Position numbers and translations under genes: made by a program. From contig JAFEBV010000017.1 of the NCBI GenBank assembly GCA_018242485.1, positions 1-64,000 on the forward strand: a stretch of 64,000 nt of DNA. Reading direction: 5' to 3'. Position 1 is the first letter of the stretch. The number at the start of each line of letters is the position of its first letter. Source of the stretch: Pseudomonadota bacterium (GTDB taxonomy: Bacteria > Pseudomonadota > Gammaproteobacteria > Xanthomonadales > Xanthomonadaceae). A model generated the notes under the pieces. That model ran no database searches, was not told the origin of the DNA, and was given only the letters and a program-made list of their open reading frames with translations. Shown in pieces: positions 11,388 through 21,315 of this stretch.

Positions 11388-11649
11388 ACGGCTGGTATTC
11401 ACGCCCCATGCCTGGGATGAATACCTCCACTGGCAGTCGCGCGATCGCGCGATCACCGAGCGGATCAATCTGCTGCTGCGCGAATGCGCACGCGACCCGT
11501 TCCGTGGCATCGGCAAACCCGAAGCGCTGAAGGGCGATTTCCGCGGCTTCTGGTCGCGGCGCATCGATGATGCCAATCGCCTCGTCTACCGTGCGAGTGC
11601 GCAGGATTTGGAAATCATCGCCTGCCGGTATCACTACGGCGACCATTGA
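11380..11649 (+). CDS. yoeB: Type II toxin YoeB, ribosome-dependent mRNA endonuclease
   Basis: An 89-residue RelE-superfamily toxin, close to the usual 84. Family landmarks are FTPHAWDEYLHWQ at the start, FRGIGKPEALKGDFRGFWSRRI in the middle, and the C-terminal RYHY, where YoeB has its catalytic His-Tyr end. It starts with GTG and overlaps yefM by 8 nt, the usual coupled arrangement that favours antitoxin synthesis. Nothing suggests it is broken. Confidence 0.9.
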   Translation: MARRLVFTPHAWDEYLHWQSRDRAITERINLLLRECARDPFRGIGKPEALKGDFRGFWSRRIDDANRLVYRASAQDLEIIACRYHYGDH

Positions 11650-11661
11650 TCCGGCCACCGC

Positions 11662-13365
11662 ATGCCCTCCGTTTCCGCCACCGACCGCCGGCAGTTCCTC
11701 TGCTTCATGCTATTCGCGCTGGTCTTCCTTGCGCTGGGCATCGGCCTGCGCGATCCGTGGCCGGCCGACGAGCCGCGCTTCGCGCTCGCCGCGAAGCAGA
11801 TGGTCGAATCCGGCGACTGGATGTTCCCGCACCGCGGCAGCGAGCTGTACGCCGACAAGCCGCCGCTGTTCATGTGGTTGCAGGCGGGTGGCTACGAACT
11901 GCTGCGCTCGTGGCGCATCGCCTTCCTGCTGCCCTCGCTGCTGGCCGGCCTGCTCACGCTGGCGCTGACCTGGGATCTCGGCCGCCGCTTGTGGAACCCG
12001 CGCGCCGGTTTGTACGCCGCCGGCGCGCTGCTGTGCGTGTTGCAATTCGTGTATCAGGTCAAGCGCGCGCAGATCGATCCGCTGGTGATGGGCGAGATCA
12101 CGCTGGCGAACTGGCTGCTGCTGCGCCATTGCCTGCTCGGCCCGGACTGGCGTGCGTACTGGCTGGGCTGTTTCGTGGCCGGCATCGGCATCATCACCAA
12201 GGGGGTGGGCTTTCTCGCCCTGTTGATGCTGCTGCCCTACGCGCTGGCGCGCGCGCGCGGCTGGGAAGTCACGCGCACGTCGGCAACGAGCTGGCGCTGG
12301 CTGCTCGGCATTCCCGCCTTCCTCGCCGCGATCGCGCTGTGGGTGGTGCCTATGCTGCTGGCGGTGCGCGCACGCGGCGCGCCCGAGTACGTCGCGTATG
12401 CGCGCGACATCCTGCTGCACCAGACCGCCGAGCGCTACGCCGAGCATTGGTCGCATCCCAAGCCGTTCTGGTACTTCATCCCGGTGCTGCTGCTGGGTTG
12501 GTTTCCGTTGTCGCTGGCGTATCCGGGCGCCTGCGTGCGCTGGCGGAAGGCATGGCGCGAGCGCGATGCACGCATCGCCCTGCCGCTGGGTTGGGCGGCG
12601 CTGGTGCTGGCGTTCTTCACCCTTTCATCCGGCAAGCGCGACATGTACGTGATGCCGATGCTGCCGATGGTGGCGCTGGCGATGGGGCCGTATCTGCACG
12701 ACATCGTGCGCGCACGCTGGCTGCGCATCGCCGCATTCACCATCGCGCTGCTGCTGGGCATGACCGCGCTCGGCTATGGGCTGTGGGCGTTGCAAGGCCA
12801 CGCCGCCGCCGCGCGCATGGCGCAGGCGCGCGGCCTCACCGATGGCGGCCATGCGGTGTGGCTGCTGCTGGTCGGCATCGGCGCGGCCATGCTCGTCGCC
12901 GCACTGGTTTTCCGCGCCCGTCGTGGTGTGCATGCGTTGCTGGCTGGCCTGTGCGTGCTGTGGACGGGCTGGAGCCTGTGCGCCTACCCGCTGCTCAACG
13001 ATTCCAGTTCCGCCGCCGGGATCATGCGCGATGCCGGGCGCATCATCGGGCCGGACGCGCAGTTGGGGCTGGTCGGCTGGCGCGAACAGAACCTGCTGAT
13101 GGCCGACCGCCCGGCGACCGATTTCGGTTTCAGTGCGCCCACCGCGCAACAGTTCGCGCGCTCCACGCAATGGCAGCAAGCCGCGCCAGATCGACGCTGG
13201 GTATTCGCCATCGACGATGCCCTCGGCGCCTGCGTGGATCGCGCGAAAGCCCGGCGCGTGGGCGAGGCCAACCGCCGCGTGTGGTGGGTGTATCGCGCCG
13301 ATGCGGTGATCCCCGGTTGCGTGCCATCCACGAACGAAGTGCCGCCCGATGAGACAGGCTTGTGA
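11662..13365 (+). CDS. ArnT-like glycosyltransferase, GT39/PMT family membrane protein
   Basis: A 567-residue polytopic membrane protein with about twelve hydrophobic segments. It resembles lipid-linked sugar transferases of the ArnT/PMT (GT39) class. The signature acidic loop after the first membrane helix is present (RDPWPADEPRFALAAKQMV, then YADKPPLFMWLQAGGYELL). These enzymes move sugars from polyprenyl phosphate to lipid A, proteins or glycans on the periplasmic face. No arn-operon genes are nearby, so lipid A aminoarabinose modification cannot be claimed; the acceptor is unknown. The ATG at 11662 follows the yoeB stop by 12 nt, so a transcript could run through. Confidence 0.8.
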   Translation: MPSVSATDRRQFLCFMLFALVFLALGIGLRDPWPADEPRFALAAKQMVESGDWMFPHRGSELYADKPPLFMWLQAGGYELLRSWRIAFLLPSLLAGLLTLALTWDLGRRLWNPRAGLYAAGALLCVLQFVYQVKRAQIDPLVMGEITLANWLLLRHCLLGPDWRAYWLGCFVAGIGIITKGVGFLALLMLLPYALARARGWEVTRTSATSWRWLLGIPAFLAAIALWVVPMLLAVRARGAPEYVAYARDILLHQTAERYAEHWSHPKPFWYFIPVLLLGWFPLSLAYPGACVRWRKAWRERDARIALPLGWAALVLAFFTLSSGKRDMYVMPMLPMVALAMGPYLHDIVRARWLRIAAFTIALLLGMTALGYGLWALQGHAAAARMAQARGLTDGGHAVWLLLVGIGAAMLVAALVFRARRGVHALLAGLCVLWTGWSLCAYPLLNDSSSAAGIMRDAGRIIGPDAQLGLVGWREQNLLMADRPATDFGFSAPTAQQFARSTQWQQAAPDRRWVFAIDDALGACVDRAKARRVGEANRRVWWVYRADAVIPGCVPSTNEVPPDETGL

Positions 13366-13668
13366 AGGCATGCTGTAAGCTGATGTTTCGCATCAACCCA
13401 TTCAACACAAACAACATTCCCTCACCCGTCGCGCCTGCGGCGCGTCGGCCTCTCCCAGAGGGAGAGGCGATCTCTTCCTTCCCCCTCCGGGGGAAGGTGC
13501 CCGAAGGGCGGATGAGGGCGCCAAACTCGCTTGCGATGTAGCTTGCATTTCACACATTGCCCCAGCCCTCCTCGAACCCCTCCCCGACCCTCCCCTGCGC
13601 TTCGCGCAAGGGAGGGAGATTCAACGACGCATTTTCAGAATCCCGGCACAACTTACCAAGGAAACCCC
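13366..13668. repeat. REP-like repeats before ppa
   Basis: Gene-free stretch filled mostly by repeats. One copy of the dispersed palindromic repeat reads tail-to-head from 13419 (head CTCTCCCAGAGGGAGAG), and a second reads head-to-tail at 13478-13519 (head palindrome, then GGTGCCCGAAGGGCGGATGA). Here the heads face inward, unlike the other pairs. A different GC-rich element follows at 13560-13619. The ppa ribosome binding site (AAGGA) lies at about 13658. Confidence 0.8.
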
Positions 13669-14217
13669 ATGGGCCTCGACCTCGTCCCCACCGGCACTGA
13701 CGTACCTGCCGAAATCAACGTCATCATCGAGATCCCCAAGGACGCCGAGCCGGTCAAGTACGAGGTGGACAAGGCCAGCGGCGCGATCTTCGTCGATCGC
13801 GTGCTGTCCACGCCGATGCGCTATCCGTGCAACTACGGCTACATCCCGCACACCCTGTGCGGTGACGGCGATCCGGTGGACGCGCTGGTGCTGATGCCGC
13901 TGCCGCTGATCCCCGGCTCGGTGATCCGCTGCCGCCCGGTGGGCCTGCTCAACATGACCGACGAAGCCGGCGCCGACACCAAACTGCTGGTGGTGCCGAT
14001 CGACAAGGTGTTCTCCGGTTACGCGAAAGTGCGCGACATCGACGACGTGCCCGCGCACTGGCGCGAGCGCATCGGCCACTTCTTCGCCCACTACAAGGAT
14101 CTGGAACCCGCAAAATGGGTGAAGATCGACGGCTGGGGCGATGCCGCCGCCGCGTGTCAGGAGATCCTCGACTGCGTGGCGCGCTACGAGGCAGCGACCG
14201 ACAAGCCGCGGTTTTGA
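13669..14217 (+). CDS. ppa: Inorganic pyrophosphatase
   Basis: A 182-residue family I soluble pyrophosphatase that hydrolyses PPi to drive biosynthetic reactions. The metal-binding signature DGDPVDALVL is present, with Asp66, Asp68 and Asp71 equivalent to E. coli Asp65, Asp67 and Asp70. The substrate-binding segment YPCNYGYIPHTLCGDGD precedes it. Length matches the hexameric bacterial enzyme (about 175). The ATG at 13669 has AAGGA upstream. It converges with comM 30 bp downstream. Confidence 0.97.
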   Translation: MGLDLVPTGTDVPAEINVIIEIPKDAEPVKYEVDKASGAIFVDRVLSTPMRYPCNYGYIPHTLCGDGDPVDALVLMPLPLIPGSVIRCRPVGLLNMTDEAGADTKLLVVPIDKVFSGYAKVRDIDDVPAHWRERIGHFFAHYKDLEPAKWVKIDGWGDAAAACQEILDCVARYEAATDKPRF

Positions 14218-14247
14218 GGGGCGCGCGGTGTAGATGCTCAATCCACG

Positions 14248-15765
14248 TCACGCCGCGGCCGTCGCCGCCCGCCGATCCAGTTGCCGGTAGCCGATGGCTT
14301 CGCCGAGGTGGGCGGTGGTGATGGCGTCGCAGCCGGCAAGGTCGGCGATGGTGCGCGCCATGCGCAGGATGCGGTGGGCCGCACGCGCGGACAGTTGCAA
14401 CGCATCGATGGCGCGTTCGAGCAGGAGCTGATCGGTAGCCGCGAGGCGGCAACTGCGTTCGGTCTCGCGTTGGCCGAGCAGCGCGTTGGGCTTGCCGGCG
14501 CGACGCCGTTGCACGGCACGCGCCTGCATGACGCGCGCGCGCACGGTCGCCGAATCCTCGCCCGGCGGGGCATCCGCGCGCAGGTCGCCGTGCGCCAGTC
14601 GCGGCACCGCCACATGCAGATCGATGCGATCCAGCAGCGGCCCCGACACGCGCGACCGGTAGCGTGCGATCTGCTCGGCAGTGCAGCGGCAGCGTGAGGA
14701 GGCATCGCCGGCCCAGCCACAAGGGCAGGGGTTCATCGCCGCGACCAATTGAAATCGTGCGGGGAACTCCGCCTGCCGCGCCGCGCGCGAAATCAGCACG
14801 CGCCCGGATTCCAGCGGTTCGCGCAACACGTCCAGAGTGTAGCGATCCCATTCGGCCAGTTCGTCGAGGAACAGCACGCCGTGGTGCGCCAGCGAGATTT
14901 CGCCAGGCCGCGGATCGGCGCCGCCGCCGACCAGGGCGACCGCGCTGGCGGTGTGGTGCGGGGCGCGCCACGGGCGCTGCTTCCAGCGCGACAGATCGAT
15001 ACCGCGGCCACTCACCGAAGCGATGGCGGCGGTCTCCAGCGCCTCGGCCTCATCCAGCGGCGGCAGGATGCCTGGCAGGCGCGATGCGAGCAGGGTCTTG
15101 CCGCAGCCGGGCGGGCCGATGAACAGCAGGTTGTGCGCGCCGGCGGCGGCGATCTCCAGCGCACGTCGCGCGTGCGCCTGCCCGCGCACATCGGCCAGAT
15201 CGGGGCCGTCGTCGCCTTCCGACACTGCTGCGGCCACCGCAGCCGGCAGGTGCTTGCGGCCATGCAGGTGCGCGCAGATCTCCAGCAGCGTACGCGCGAC
15301 GCGCACGTCGGCATCGGCCACCAACGCCGCCTCGGCACCGCTGGCTTGCGGCACGAACAAGGTATGGCCCGCCGCTTTCGCCGCGATCGCCGCCGGCAGC
15401 ACGCCGTCGATGGCGCGCAACTCGCCGGTCAACGCCAACTCGCCGAGAAACTCGCAGTGAGTCAGCGCCTCGCCGGGGATCTGCCCAGTCGCGGCAAGGA
15501 TGCCCAGCGCGATCGGCAGGTCGAAGCGCGCGCCATCCTTGGGCAGATCCGCGGGCGCGAGGTTGATCGTGATGCGCCGCGCCGGGTACTCGAACTGCGC
15601 GTTCTGGATCGCCGCGTGCACGCGATCCTTGCTCTCGCGCACCGCCGCTTCCGGCAAGCCGACGATGGCGGTGTGCGGCAGCCCGCCGGACAGGTGTACC
15701 TCGACCCGCACAGCGGGCGCGTGCACCCCGTCGCGGGCGCGACTGTGGATCAGCGCAAGGGACAT
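14248..15765 (-). CDS. comM: ComM/YifB family AAA+ ATPase (Mg chelatase-like)
   Basis: A 505-residue ComM-type hexameric helicase that promotes branch migration during natural transformation. Residues 1-170 are the N-terminal Lon-protease-like (ChlI) domain. The AAA+ core has Walker A GPPGCGKT near residue 217 and Walker B GVLFLDELAEW. The cysteine-rich segment NPCPCGWAGDASSRCRC and a C-terminal Mg-chelatase domain complete the usual plan. Downstream of ubiK on the same strand (39-bp gap), an arrangement common in Xanthomonadales. With pilU also in the window, it is consistent with a naturally competent organism, but competence itself is inference. Confidence 0.95.
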   Translation of the reverse strand: MSLALIHSRARDGVHAPAVRVEVHLSGGLPHTAIVGLPEAAVRESKDRVHAAIQNAQFEYPARRITINLAPADLPKDGARFDLPIALGILAATGQIPGEALTHCEFLGELALTGELRAIDGVLPAAIAAKAAGHTLFVPQASGAEAALVADADVRVARTLLEICAHLHGRKHLPAAVAAAVSEGDDGPDLADVRGQAHARRALEIAAAGAHNLLFIGPPGCGKTLLASRLPGILPPLDEAEALETAAIASVSGRGIDLSRWKQRPWRAPHHTASAVALVGGGADPRPGEISLAHHGVLFLDELAEWDRYTLDVLREPLESGRVLISRAARQAEFPARFQLVAAMNPCPCGWAGDASSRCRCTAEQIARYRSRVSGPLLDRIDLHVAVPRLAHGDLRADAPPGEDSATVRARVMQARAVQRRRAGKPNALLGQRETERSCRLAATDQLLLERAIDALQLSARAAHRILRMARTIADLAGCDAITTAHLGEAIGYRQLDRRAATAAA

Positions 15766-15804
15766 GGTGATTTTCCGTGCGGCGCGCTCGGCGCGCGTCG
15801 TGCG

Positions 15805-16639
<835 letters not shown>

Positions 16640-17152
16640 CTACCGTGTGCCGGCAACGCGCGGCCAACGGTGCGCCTTGCAGCCGCCGTTGGCGCGATGG
16701 CGCAGCCACGCATCCAGCGACACCTCGCCGCCGCCGAAACAGAAGATCGTGGCGATGCCGATCGCCCAGTACTTGTGATCGTTGATCGCCGCCGGGCAGT
16801 CGAGGGTGAACAGGAGCGGATACGAGATCACCGCCATCGCGTTCACCGCGAACAGGCCCAGCGCCGCCGCGCGCGTGCCGAAGCCGACGAACAACAACGC
16901 CGGGAAGGTCAGTTCGCCGAATGTGCCCACATACGCTGCGAGCGTCGGTGGCAACACCGGCACGTGGTATTCCTGATGGAACAGCGCCAGCGCGGCGTTC
17001 CAGTCGCGCAGCTTCTCCAGCCCGGAGGCGAAGAACTGCCAGCCCACGTACAGGCGCAGGAATAACAACAATGCCGAGCCGGCCCACGCGCGCACGCCGG
17101 CATCGAAGCGCTCGAGAGTGAGCCATGCGTGAAGGGAACGAAATACGGACAT
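16640..17152 (-). CDS. DoxX family membrane protein of the bufferin operon
   Basis: A 170-residue protein with four hydrophobic segments (for example LFLRLYVGWQFFASGLEKL and FPALLFVGFGTRAAALGLFA) typical of DoxX/DoxD quinol-oxidase-like proteins. DoxX genes are frequent members of bufferin operons; their exact role there is not settled. It lies 37 bp downstream of bufC on the same strand and is probably cotranscribed. The start at 17152 is preferred over an upstream in-frame ATG (17209) that would overlap bufC. Confidence 0.88.
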   Translation of the reverse strand: MSVFRSLHAWLTLERFDAGVRAWAGSALLLFLRLYVGWQFFASGLEKLRDWNAALALFHQEYHVPVLPPTLAAYVGTFGELTFPALLFVGFGTRAAALGLFAVNAMAVISYPLLFTLDCPAAINDHKYWAIGIATIFCFGGGEVSLDAWLRHRANGGCKAHRWPRVAGTR

Positions 17153-17189
17153 GCTCAAACCTCGTCGATCACAGGAAACGATGGCTGAT

Positions 17190-17969
17190 TCAGGCGCTGC
17201 CCACGGCATGCCCGCTCACCAGCAGATGCAGATCCAGCCAGCTTGGCAGCGCCTGCACCAAGTTGAATTCCGGCGCGATCGCCAGTGCCGCCGCGAGCGC
17301 CATGTGCAAAGGTTCGCCGCGACGCAGAACCGCCAGCGCGGCGATCTCGGCAGGCTGCGCAGCGACGACATCGACCCGCCAGTACGGCCGCACTACCAGC
17401 GCGATCTCGCCAGCGCTGGGCTGGTCGGGTAGAACGTCATCCGCATCGAGCTGATGCGCACGCCAGATCGTCGCCAACGGAAAGCGCGAGTCGAGCCAGG
17501 TGCAGGCCGGATGCACGGCGAAGCAGGCATCCAGCAACGCATCGGGCGTCAGTGCGGCGATCGTGTTGCGGCTGACGGATATCGCATCGGCGGCGTAATG
17601 CGCGCGATGTGCCAGCCATTCCAGTGCCGCCACCTCGGGCAGATAGGGCAGCGATTGCGCCGGGGCGAAGTCGGCAAGAAACGCGGGCATGTGTTCGCCG
17701 AAGTGGTTGAGGTCGCCACTCACACTTGGATGGGCGTGGCCGTAAACATGCGCGAGCGCGTCGAAGAATTCGGTGCCGACGATCGCGCGCAGCACCGGGT
17801 AAGCGCTCGCCAGCGCCTTGCGCCAAGCCGTGACGAGATTGCCGCGATACAGTGCCACCCGTTCGGCGGCGCGACCGTCAGGGTCGAGCAGCGACGGCAG
17901 CAGCGTTGGCGTGCAGGTGCGATCGTGCAAGGCGGCCGCGAAATCGCGTTGCAAGGATTCAAGCCGCAT
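17190..17969 (-). CDS. bufC: BufC/HvfC-like partner protein (DUF2063)
   Basis: A 259-residue protein with the DUF2063 N-terminal domain ([54 protein letters not shown]). It is the known partner of MNIO (DUF692) enzymes, which install thiooxazole-type modifications on bufferin cysteines. It probably recruits or orients the precursor peptide for BufB. It overlaps bufB by 11 nt, so translation is likely coupled. Confidence 0.92.
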   Translation of the reverse strand: MRLESLQRDFAAALHDRTCTPTLLPSLLDPDGRAAERVALYRGNLVTAWRKALASAYPVLRAIVGTEFFDALAHVYGHAHPSVSGDLNHFGEHMPAFLADFAPAQSLPYLPEVAALEWLAHRAHYAADAISVSRNTIAALTPDALLDACFAVHPACTWLDSRFPLATIWRAHQLDADDVLPDQPSAGEIALVVRPYWRVDVVAAQPAEIAALAVLRRGEPLHMALAAALAIAPEFNLVQALPSWLDLHLLVSGHAVGSA

Positions 17970-18816
17970 GCGCCACCTCCGTCAGCGCATCCGCGCGGCA
18001 GGTGTCGGCGAGCGCCGCTTCGGCGAGCAGCACGTCGAGTGCGGGCACATCGGTGTCCCACTCGATCAGCGTCGGCACATCGCCGCAGTGCCGCAGCGCG
18101 CGTCGGTACAACTCCCAAACCTGCGCGCACACGCGGTCGCCGTGGTGGTCGATCACCGCCAGCTCGGTGACGAGATGGCCTGCGAGGTGGATTTCGCCGA
18201 CATGGCGCGGGTCGATGGCGTCGATGGCCGCCGCCGCGCTGTCCCCGTGGTTGCACTGGTTGACGTACAGGTTGTTGACGTCGAGCAGGATGCCGCAGCC
18301 GCTGCGCTGCGCCAGCGCGTTGAGAAAATCGGCCTCCGCCAGCGGCGAATCGGCGTAGCGCAGGCAGGTGGAAATGTTCTCGATCAGAATCGGACGACGC
18401 AACACGTCCTGCACCTGCTGCACGCGCGCGCACACCAGCACGAGCGCTTCTTCGGTGAAGGGCAACGGCAGCAGATCGTTGAGCGTGCGATCGACGGTGG
18501 CGTGCCAGCACAGGTGTTCGGAGACGAGGAAAGGTTCGATCCGGTCGGTCAGCGCAGCGATGCGTTGCAGGTGCGCCGCATCGAAGCCGTGCACCGAACC
18601 CAGCCCGAGCCCGACGCCGTGCAGGCTGATCGGATAACGCTCGCGCAGCGTCGTCAGCACATGCAAGTCAAAGCCGCCGTCGCCGAGGTAATTCTCGCTG
18701 TGCGCTTCCAGCCAGCCCGTGCACGGCGGACGCTCCAGCAGGTCGCGGTAATGCGGCGTACGCAAGCCGATGCCGGTGGGCAGCGCGGAAGCCGCAAGGC
18801 GTGATGAGAGGTTCAT
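17959..18816 (-). CDS. bufB: Bufferin-modifying MNIO enzyme (DUF692), BufB/HvfB-like
   Basis: A 285-residue member of the multinuclear non-heme iron oxidative enzyme family (DUF692), a TIM barrel with two to three iron ions. Metal-ligand segments are visible as [48 protein letters not shown] and EWDTDVP. Close relatives convert cysteines of DUF2282 precursors to 5-thiooxazoles, making copper-chelating bufferins. The gene sits between the precursor (bufA, 50 bp upstream) and bufC (overlapping), the canonical order. The ATG at 18816 gives the family start; longer in-frame extensions are not conserved. Confidence 0.93.
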   Translation of the reverse strand: MNLSSRLAASALPTGIGLRTPHYRDLLERPPCTGWLEAHSENYLGDGGFDLHVLTTLRERYPISLHGVGLGLGSVHGFDAAHLQRIAALTDRIEPFLVSEHLCWHATVDRTLNDLLPLPFTEEALVLVCARVQQVQDVLRRPILIENISTCLRYADSPLAEADFLNALAQRSGCGILLDVNNLYVNQCNHGDSAAAAIDAIDPRHVGEIHLAGHLVTELAVIDHHGDRVCAQVWELYRRALRHCGDVPTLIEWDTDVPALDVLLAEAALADTCRADALTEVAHAA

Positions 18817-18866
18817 GGCGGAAGTGGCGCGGGCGCCGCGACCTTCGTCGCAGCGCCCGCCACCGA

Positions 18867-19133
18867 TCACTTCTTCGGCGCGGCCAGCATGCCGCCCATC
18901 GTCTTGCAGGTGCCCTTGGCGACGAACTTGAAGTCGCCCGGATCGTTGTCCTTCTTCGATTGCCCGGCGCAGGCGTGGCTGCCGGACTTGGAAGCGCAGT
19001 CGTTCTGCCCGGCCTTGGCGACGCCGAAACATTTTTCCTGATCGGCGTGATCCTTGTCGGCGGCGAGGGTGGCGGTGGACAAGGCGAACAGGCTGGCGGC
19101 GGCAGCGAGCAGCATGGCATTGCGGGTGTTCAT
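18867..19133 (-). CDS. bufA: Bufferin precursor peptide (DUF2282)
   Basis: An 88-residue precursor with a Sec-type signal peptide (residues about 1-25, [20 protein letters not shown] then ATLAA) and a core with four cysteines at 35, 46, 55 and 76 ([30 protein letters not shown]), the pattern of type 1 bufferins. After modification by BufB/BufC and export, such peptides bind copper in the periplasm. A GGAG ribosome binding site lies seven bases before the ATG at 19133; an in-frame ATG four codons upstream is less well placed. Divergent from an ECF sigma gene. Confidence 0.93.
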   Translation of the reverse strand: MNTRNAMLLAAAASLFALSTATLAADKDHADQEKCFGVAKAGQNDCASKSGSHACAGQSKKDNDPGDFKFVAKGTCKTMGGMLAAPKK

Positions 19134-19223
19134 GGCGTTCTCCAACGGATGGTTGCGGGATGGTGGTTGCCGCGCCGGCTGCGTTTCGTCGTCGAAACCG
19201 ATGTCCCGGCGTGCAGGGCTTCA

Positions 19224-19249
19224 GACGGGCGAGTGCGTGGTTCCTTACA
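19224..19249 (-). promoter_or_regulatory. Possible ECF-type promoter of the bufferin operon
   Basis: On the minus strand, TGTAA (19245-19249) and CGTC (19224-19227) are separated by 17 bases. This resembles ECF sigma promoters, which pair an AAC-like -35 region with a CGTC/CGAA-type -10. It lies about 90 bp upstream of the bufA start and faces it. Assigned by eye; no training set was available. Confidence 0.35.
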
Positions 19250-19346
19250 GCCGTCAAGGACATCCGCTGAACCCCGGGCTGGCATTGGCTATCATGGCCG
19301 GCGCGATGGCGCATCGATCGCGTCGCGCCGCGACCACGGAACCCGC

Positions 19347-19931
19347 ATGCCCAAAGTCCACGCGAATGCGCCGCCCGATTTTCCGCAACTGGCCGAGCAG
19401 CGCGCTTACCTGTTGCGTGTCGCGCGCCTGCAATTGCGCGACGAGCACCTCGCCGAGGACATGGTGTCCGACACCATCACGCAAGCCTTCGAGCGCCGCG
19501 CTTCGTTTCGCGGCGACAGCTCGCTGCGTACCTGGTTGACCACGATCCTGAAGAACCGCATCGTCGATCACCTGCGCCGGCAATGGCGCGAGCAACCGCT
19601 GGAAACGCCGGACGACGATGGCGAGGAGTTCACTCCGTTGTTCGACCGCGGCGGACACTGGGCGCAGGCGCCCTCGTCAACGCCCGACCCCGAGCAGTTG
19701 TGCGCGCAGGACGCTTTCCTCGCCGCGGTGCGCGCCTGCGTGGACAAGTTGCCGCCGCGCATTGGGCAGGTGTTCGTGCTGCGCGAGGTGTTCGGCAGCG
19801 ACACATCCGAACTGTGCAAGGATTTGGGCCTGACCGCGTCCAACGTGTGGGTGCAGCTCTACCGCGCGCGGGTGATGCTGCGGACCTGTCTGGAAAAGGG
19901 CGGATTCGCGCCCGCGGGGGCGACGGCATGA
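19347..19931 (+). CDS. ECF-type RNA polymerase sigma factor
   Basis: A 194-residue sigma-70 family protein with regions 2 and 4. Region 2 is near residues 25-80 ([40 protein letters not shown]) and the region 4 helix-turn-helix near 130-185 ([36 protein letters not shown]). It is divergent from the bufferin operon and overlaps a zinc-finger anti-sigma gene by 4 nt. Bufferin operons are often under ECF control, so a metal-responsive role is a reasonable inference. No known promoter motif for autoregulation was recognised. Confidence 0.9.
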   Translation: MPKVHANAPPDFPQLAEQRAYLLRVARLQLRDEHLAEDMVSDTITQAFERRASFRGDSSLRTWLTTILKNRIVDHLRRQWREQPLETPDDDGEEFTPLFDRGGHWAQAPSSTPDPEQLCAQDAFLAAVRACVDKLPPRIGQVFVLREVFGSDTSELCKDLGLTASNVWVQLYRARVMLRTCLEKGGFAPAGATA

Positions 19932-20143
19932 GTGCACCGACGAAACAACCCGGCGATGGTGCGGCGCTGATCGACTGCCGGCACGCCTCGCGGCTGTTGT
20001 CGCGGCGCGAGGATGCGCCGCTGTCGCGCGCGCAGGCGATCAAACTGAAACTGCATCTTGCGCTGTGCCGGCATTGCCGCAACGTGGCGCGGCAGTTCGC
20101 CGCGATCCGTCTGGCGTTGCAACGTTTGCGCGAGGGTGACTGA
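19928..20143 (+). CDS. Zinc-finger anti-sigma factor (zf-HC2 type)
   Basis: A 71-residue soluble protein with the H-x3-C-x2-C zinc motif HLALCRHC near residue 45 and an upstream DCRHASRLLSRREDAPLS helix typical of short zf-HC2 anti-sigma factors. There is no membrane segment, so sensing would be cytoplasmic. ATGA overlap with the ECF sigma gene indicates coupled translation and a cognate pair. Probably holds the sigma factor inactive until metal or oxidation disturbs the zinc site; this is inferred from the family. Confidence 0.85.
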   Translation: MSAPTKQPGDGAALIDCRHASRLLSRREDAPLSRAQAIKLKLHLALCRHCRNVARQFAAIRLALQRLREGD

Positions 20144-20156
20144 CGCGAACTGGGCT

Positions 20157-21017
20157 TCAGTCGGCCAGCGCTTGCGACACGAACGGCGGCGTCGCCAGCG
20201 CGCCAGCGTGGATGCCGGCGGTGTAGTACTGCGTCGCAAAGGATTTTGCCTCGGCATCGGCCCTGCGAAATGTTGAGAGGTCGCGCGGCTGCTTGCTGGC
20301 GATCATGCAGCTCCACCAGCCGGTCGGATAGCACGGCTGCGGGAACGGCAGAATCTGGAAATCGACGAATCCGGCGTCGCGCATCGCTTGGCGCATGTCG
20401 AGGATCAGGTGCAGCAGCGCCAGCGGGCTTTCGCTCTGCTGCACCAGCAGCCCGTCGGGGCGCAGTGCCTTCAGGCAATTGGCGTAGAAGGCGCGGTTGA
20501 ACAAGCCCTCGGCCGGGCCGACTGGATCGGTGGAATCGACCACGATCACGTCGATGCTCTCGGGTTTGGCATTCGCCATGAAGGCGATGCCGTCGTCGAA
20601 CATCACCGTCGCGCGCGGATCGGCATTGGATTCGCACAGTTCCGGAAACCACTTCTCTGCCATCCGCGTGACCTGCTCGTCGATGTCGCACTGCACCGCC
20701 GTGCGCACGCCCGGGTGCTTGAGCACCTCGCGCAGGGTGCCGCAGTCGCCGCCGCCGATGATGACCACGTCCTTCGGATCGGGATGGGTGAACAGCGGCG
20801 CGTGCGCCATCATCTCGTGGTAGAAGAAATTGTCGCGCGTGGTCACCATCGTCGCGCCGTCGATCACCATCAGGTTGCCCCAGTCGGTGGTCTGGTAGAT
20901 CTCGATCTTCTGGAACGGCGATTGCACCTCGTCGAGCTTGCGCACGATGCGAAAGCCGATCGAGGAGCCGGTGTGGGTGAAGTCCTCGCGGAACCAGGAG
21001 GAAGACGATGTAGTCAT
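20157..21017 (-). CDS. speE: Spermidine synthase
   Basis: A 286-residue aminopropyltransferase that makes spermidine from putrescine and decarboxylated S-adenosylmethionine. The dcSAM-binding segment VIIGGGDCGTLREVLKHPGV and the catalytic acidic region IVVDSTDPVGPAEGLF are intact; the length matches E. coli SpeE (288). The start at 21017 is preferred over an upstream ATG that adds twelve non-conserved residues. Divergent from speA (298-bp gap), so polyamine genes are grouped. No S-adenosylmethionine decarboxylase or agmatinase gene is in this window. Confidence 0.96.
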   Translation of the reverse strand: MTTSSSSWFREDFTHTGSSIGFRIVRKLDEVQSPFQKIEIYQTTDWGNLMVIDGATMVTTRDNFFYHEMMAHAPLFTHPDPKDVVIIGGGDCGTLREVLKHPGVRTAVQCDIDEQVTRMAEKWFPELCESNADPRATVMFDDGIAFMANAKPESIDVIVVDSTDPVGPAEGLFNRAFYANCLKALRPDGLLVQQSESPLALLHLILDMRQAMRDAGFVDFQILPFPQPCYPTGWWSCMIASKQPRDLSTFRRADAEAKSFATQYYTAGIHAGALATPPFVSQALAD

Positions 21018-21315
21018 GGGTGTTCGACGAAATGCGGCAAGCGAGGTCGGCATTGTAATGGATGCCTATTTTTGTTCGCCGTTTCAGCGCACGAAGGGGT
21101 CGCTACGCGATAGACGCAGGCTGGCAATCGAACCTATTGGTCACCAATGGAACACGACCCTGGATGACCAGCCTTCGGCTGTTGTGAAACGCTTCCCGCT
21201 TGCGCGGGGATGACGATCAAGAGCCAGGCGATTCCTGAATTGCGCAGTCCACGCGCGATAGTCCTTGGGCGCTACAATGCGCGCCCGCACCGATCCACTC
21301 GCAGGAGCTGCCGCG

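Noticed and set aside
16640-17152. Unrelated DoxX gene belonging with glnB
   Set aside because: It is convergent with glnB and directly follows bufC, so it belongs to the bufferin unit.
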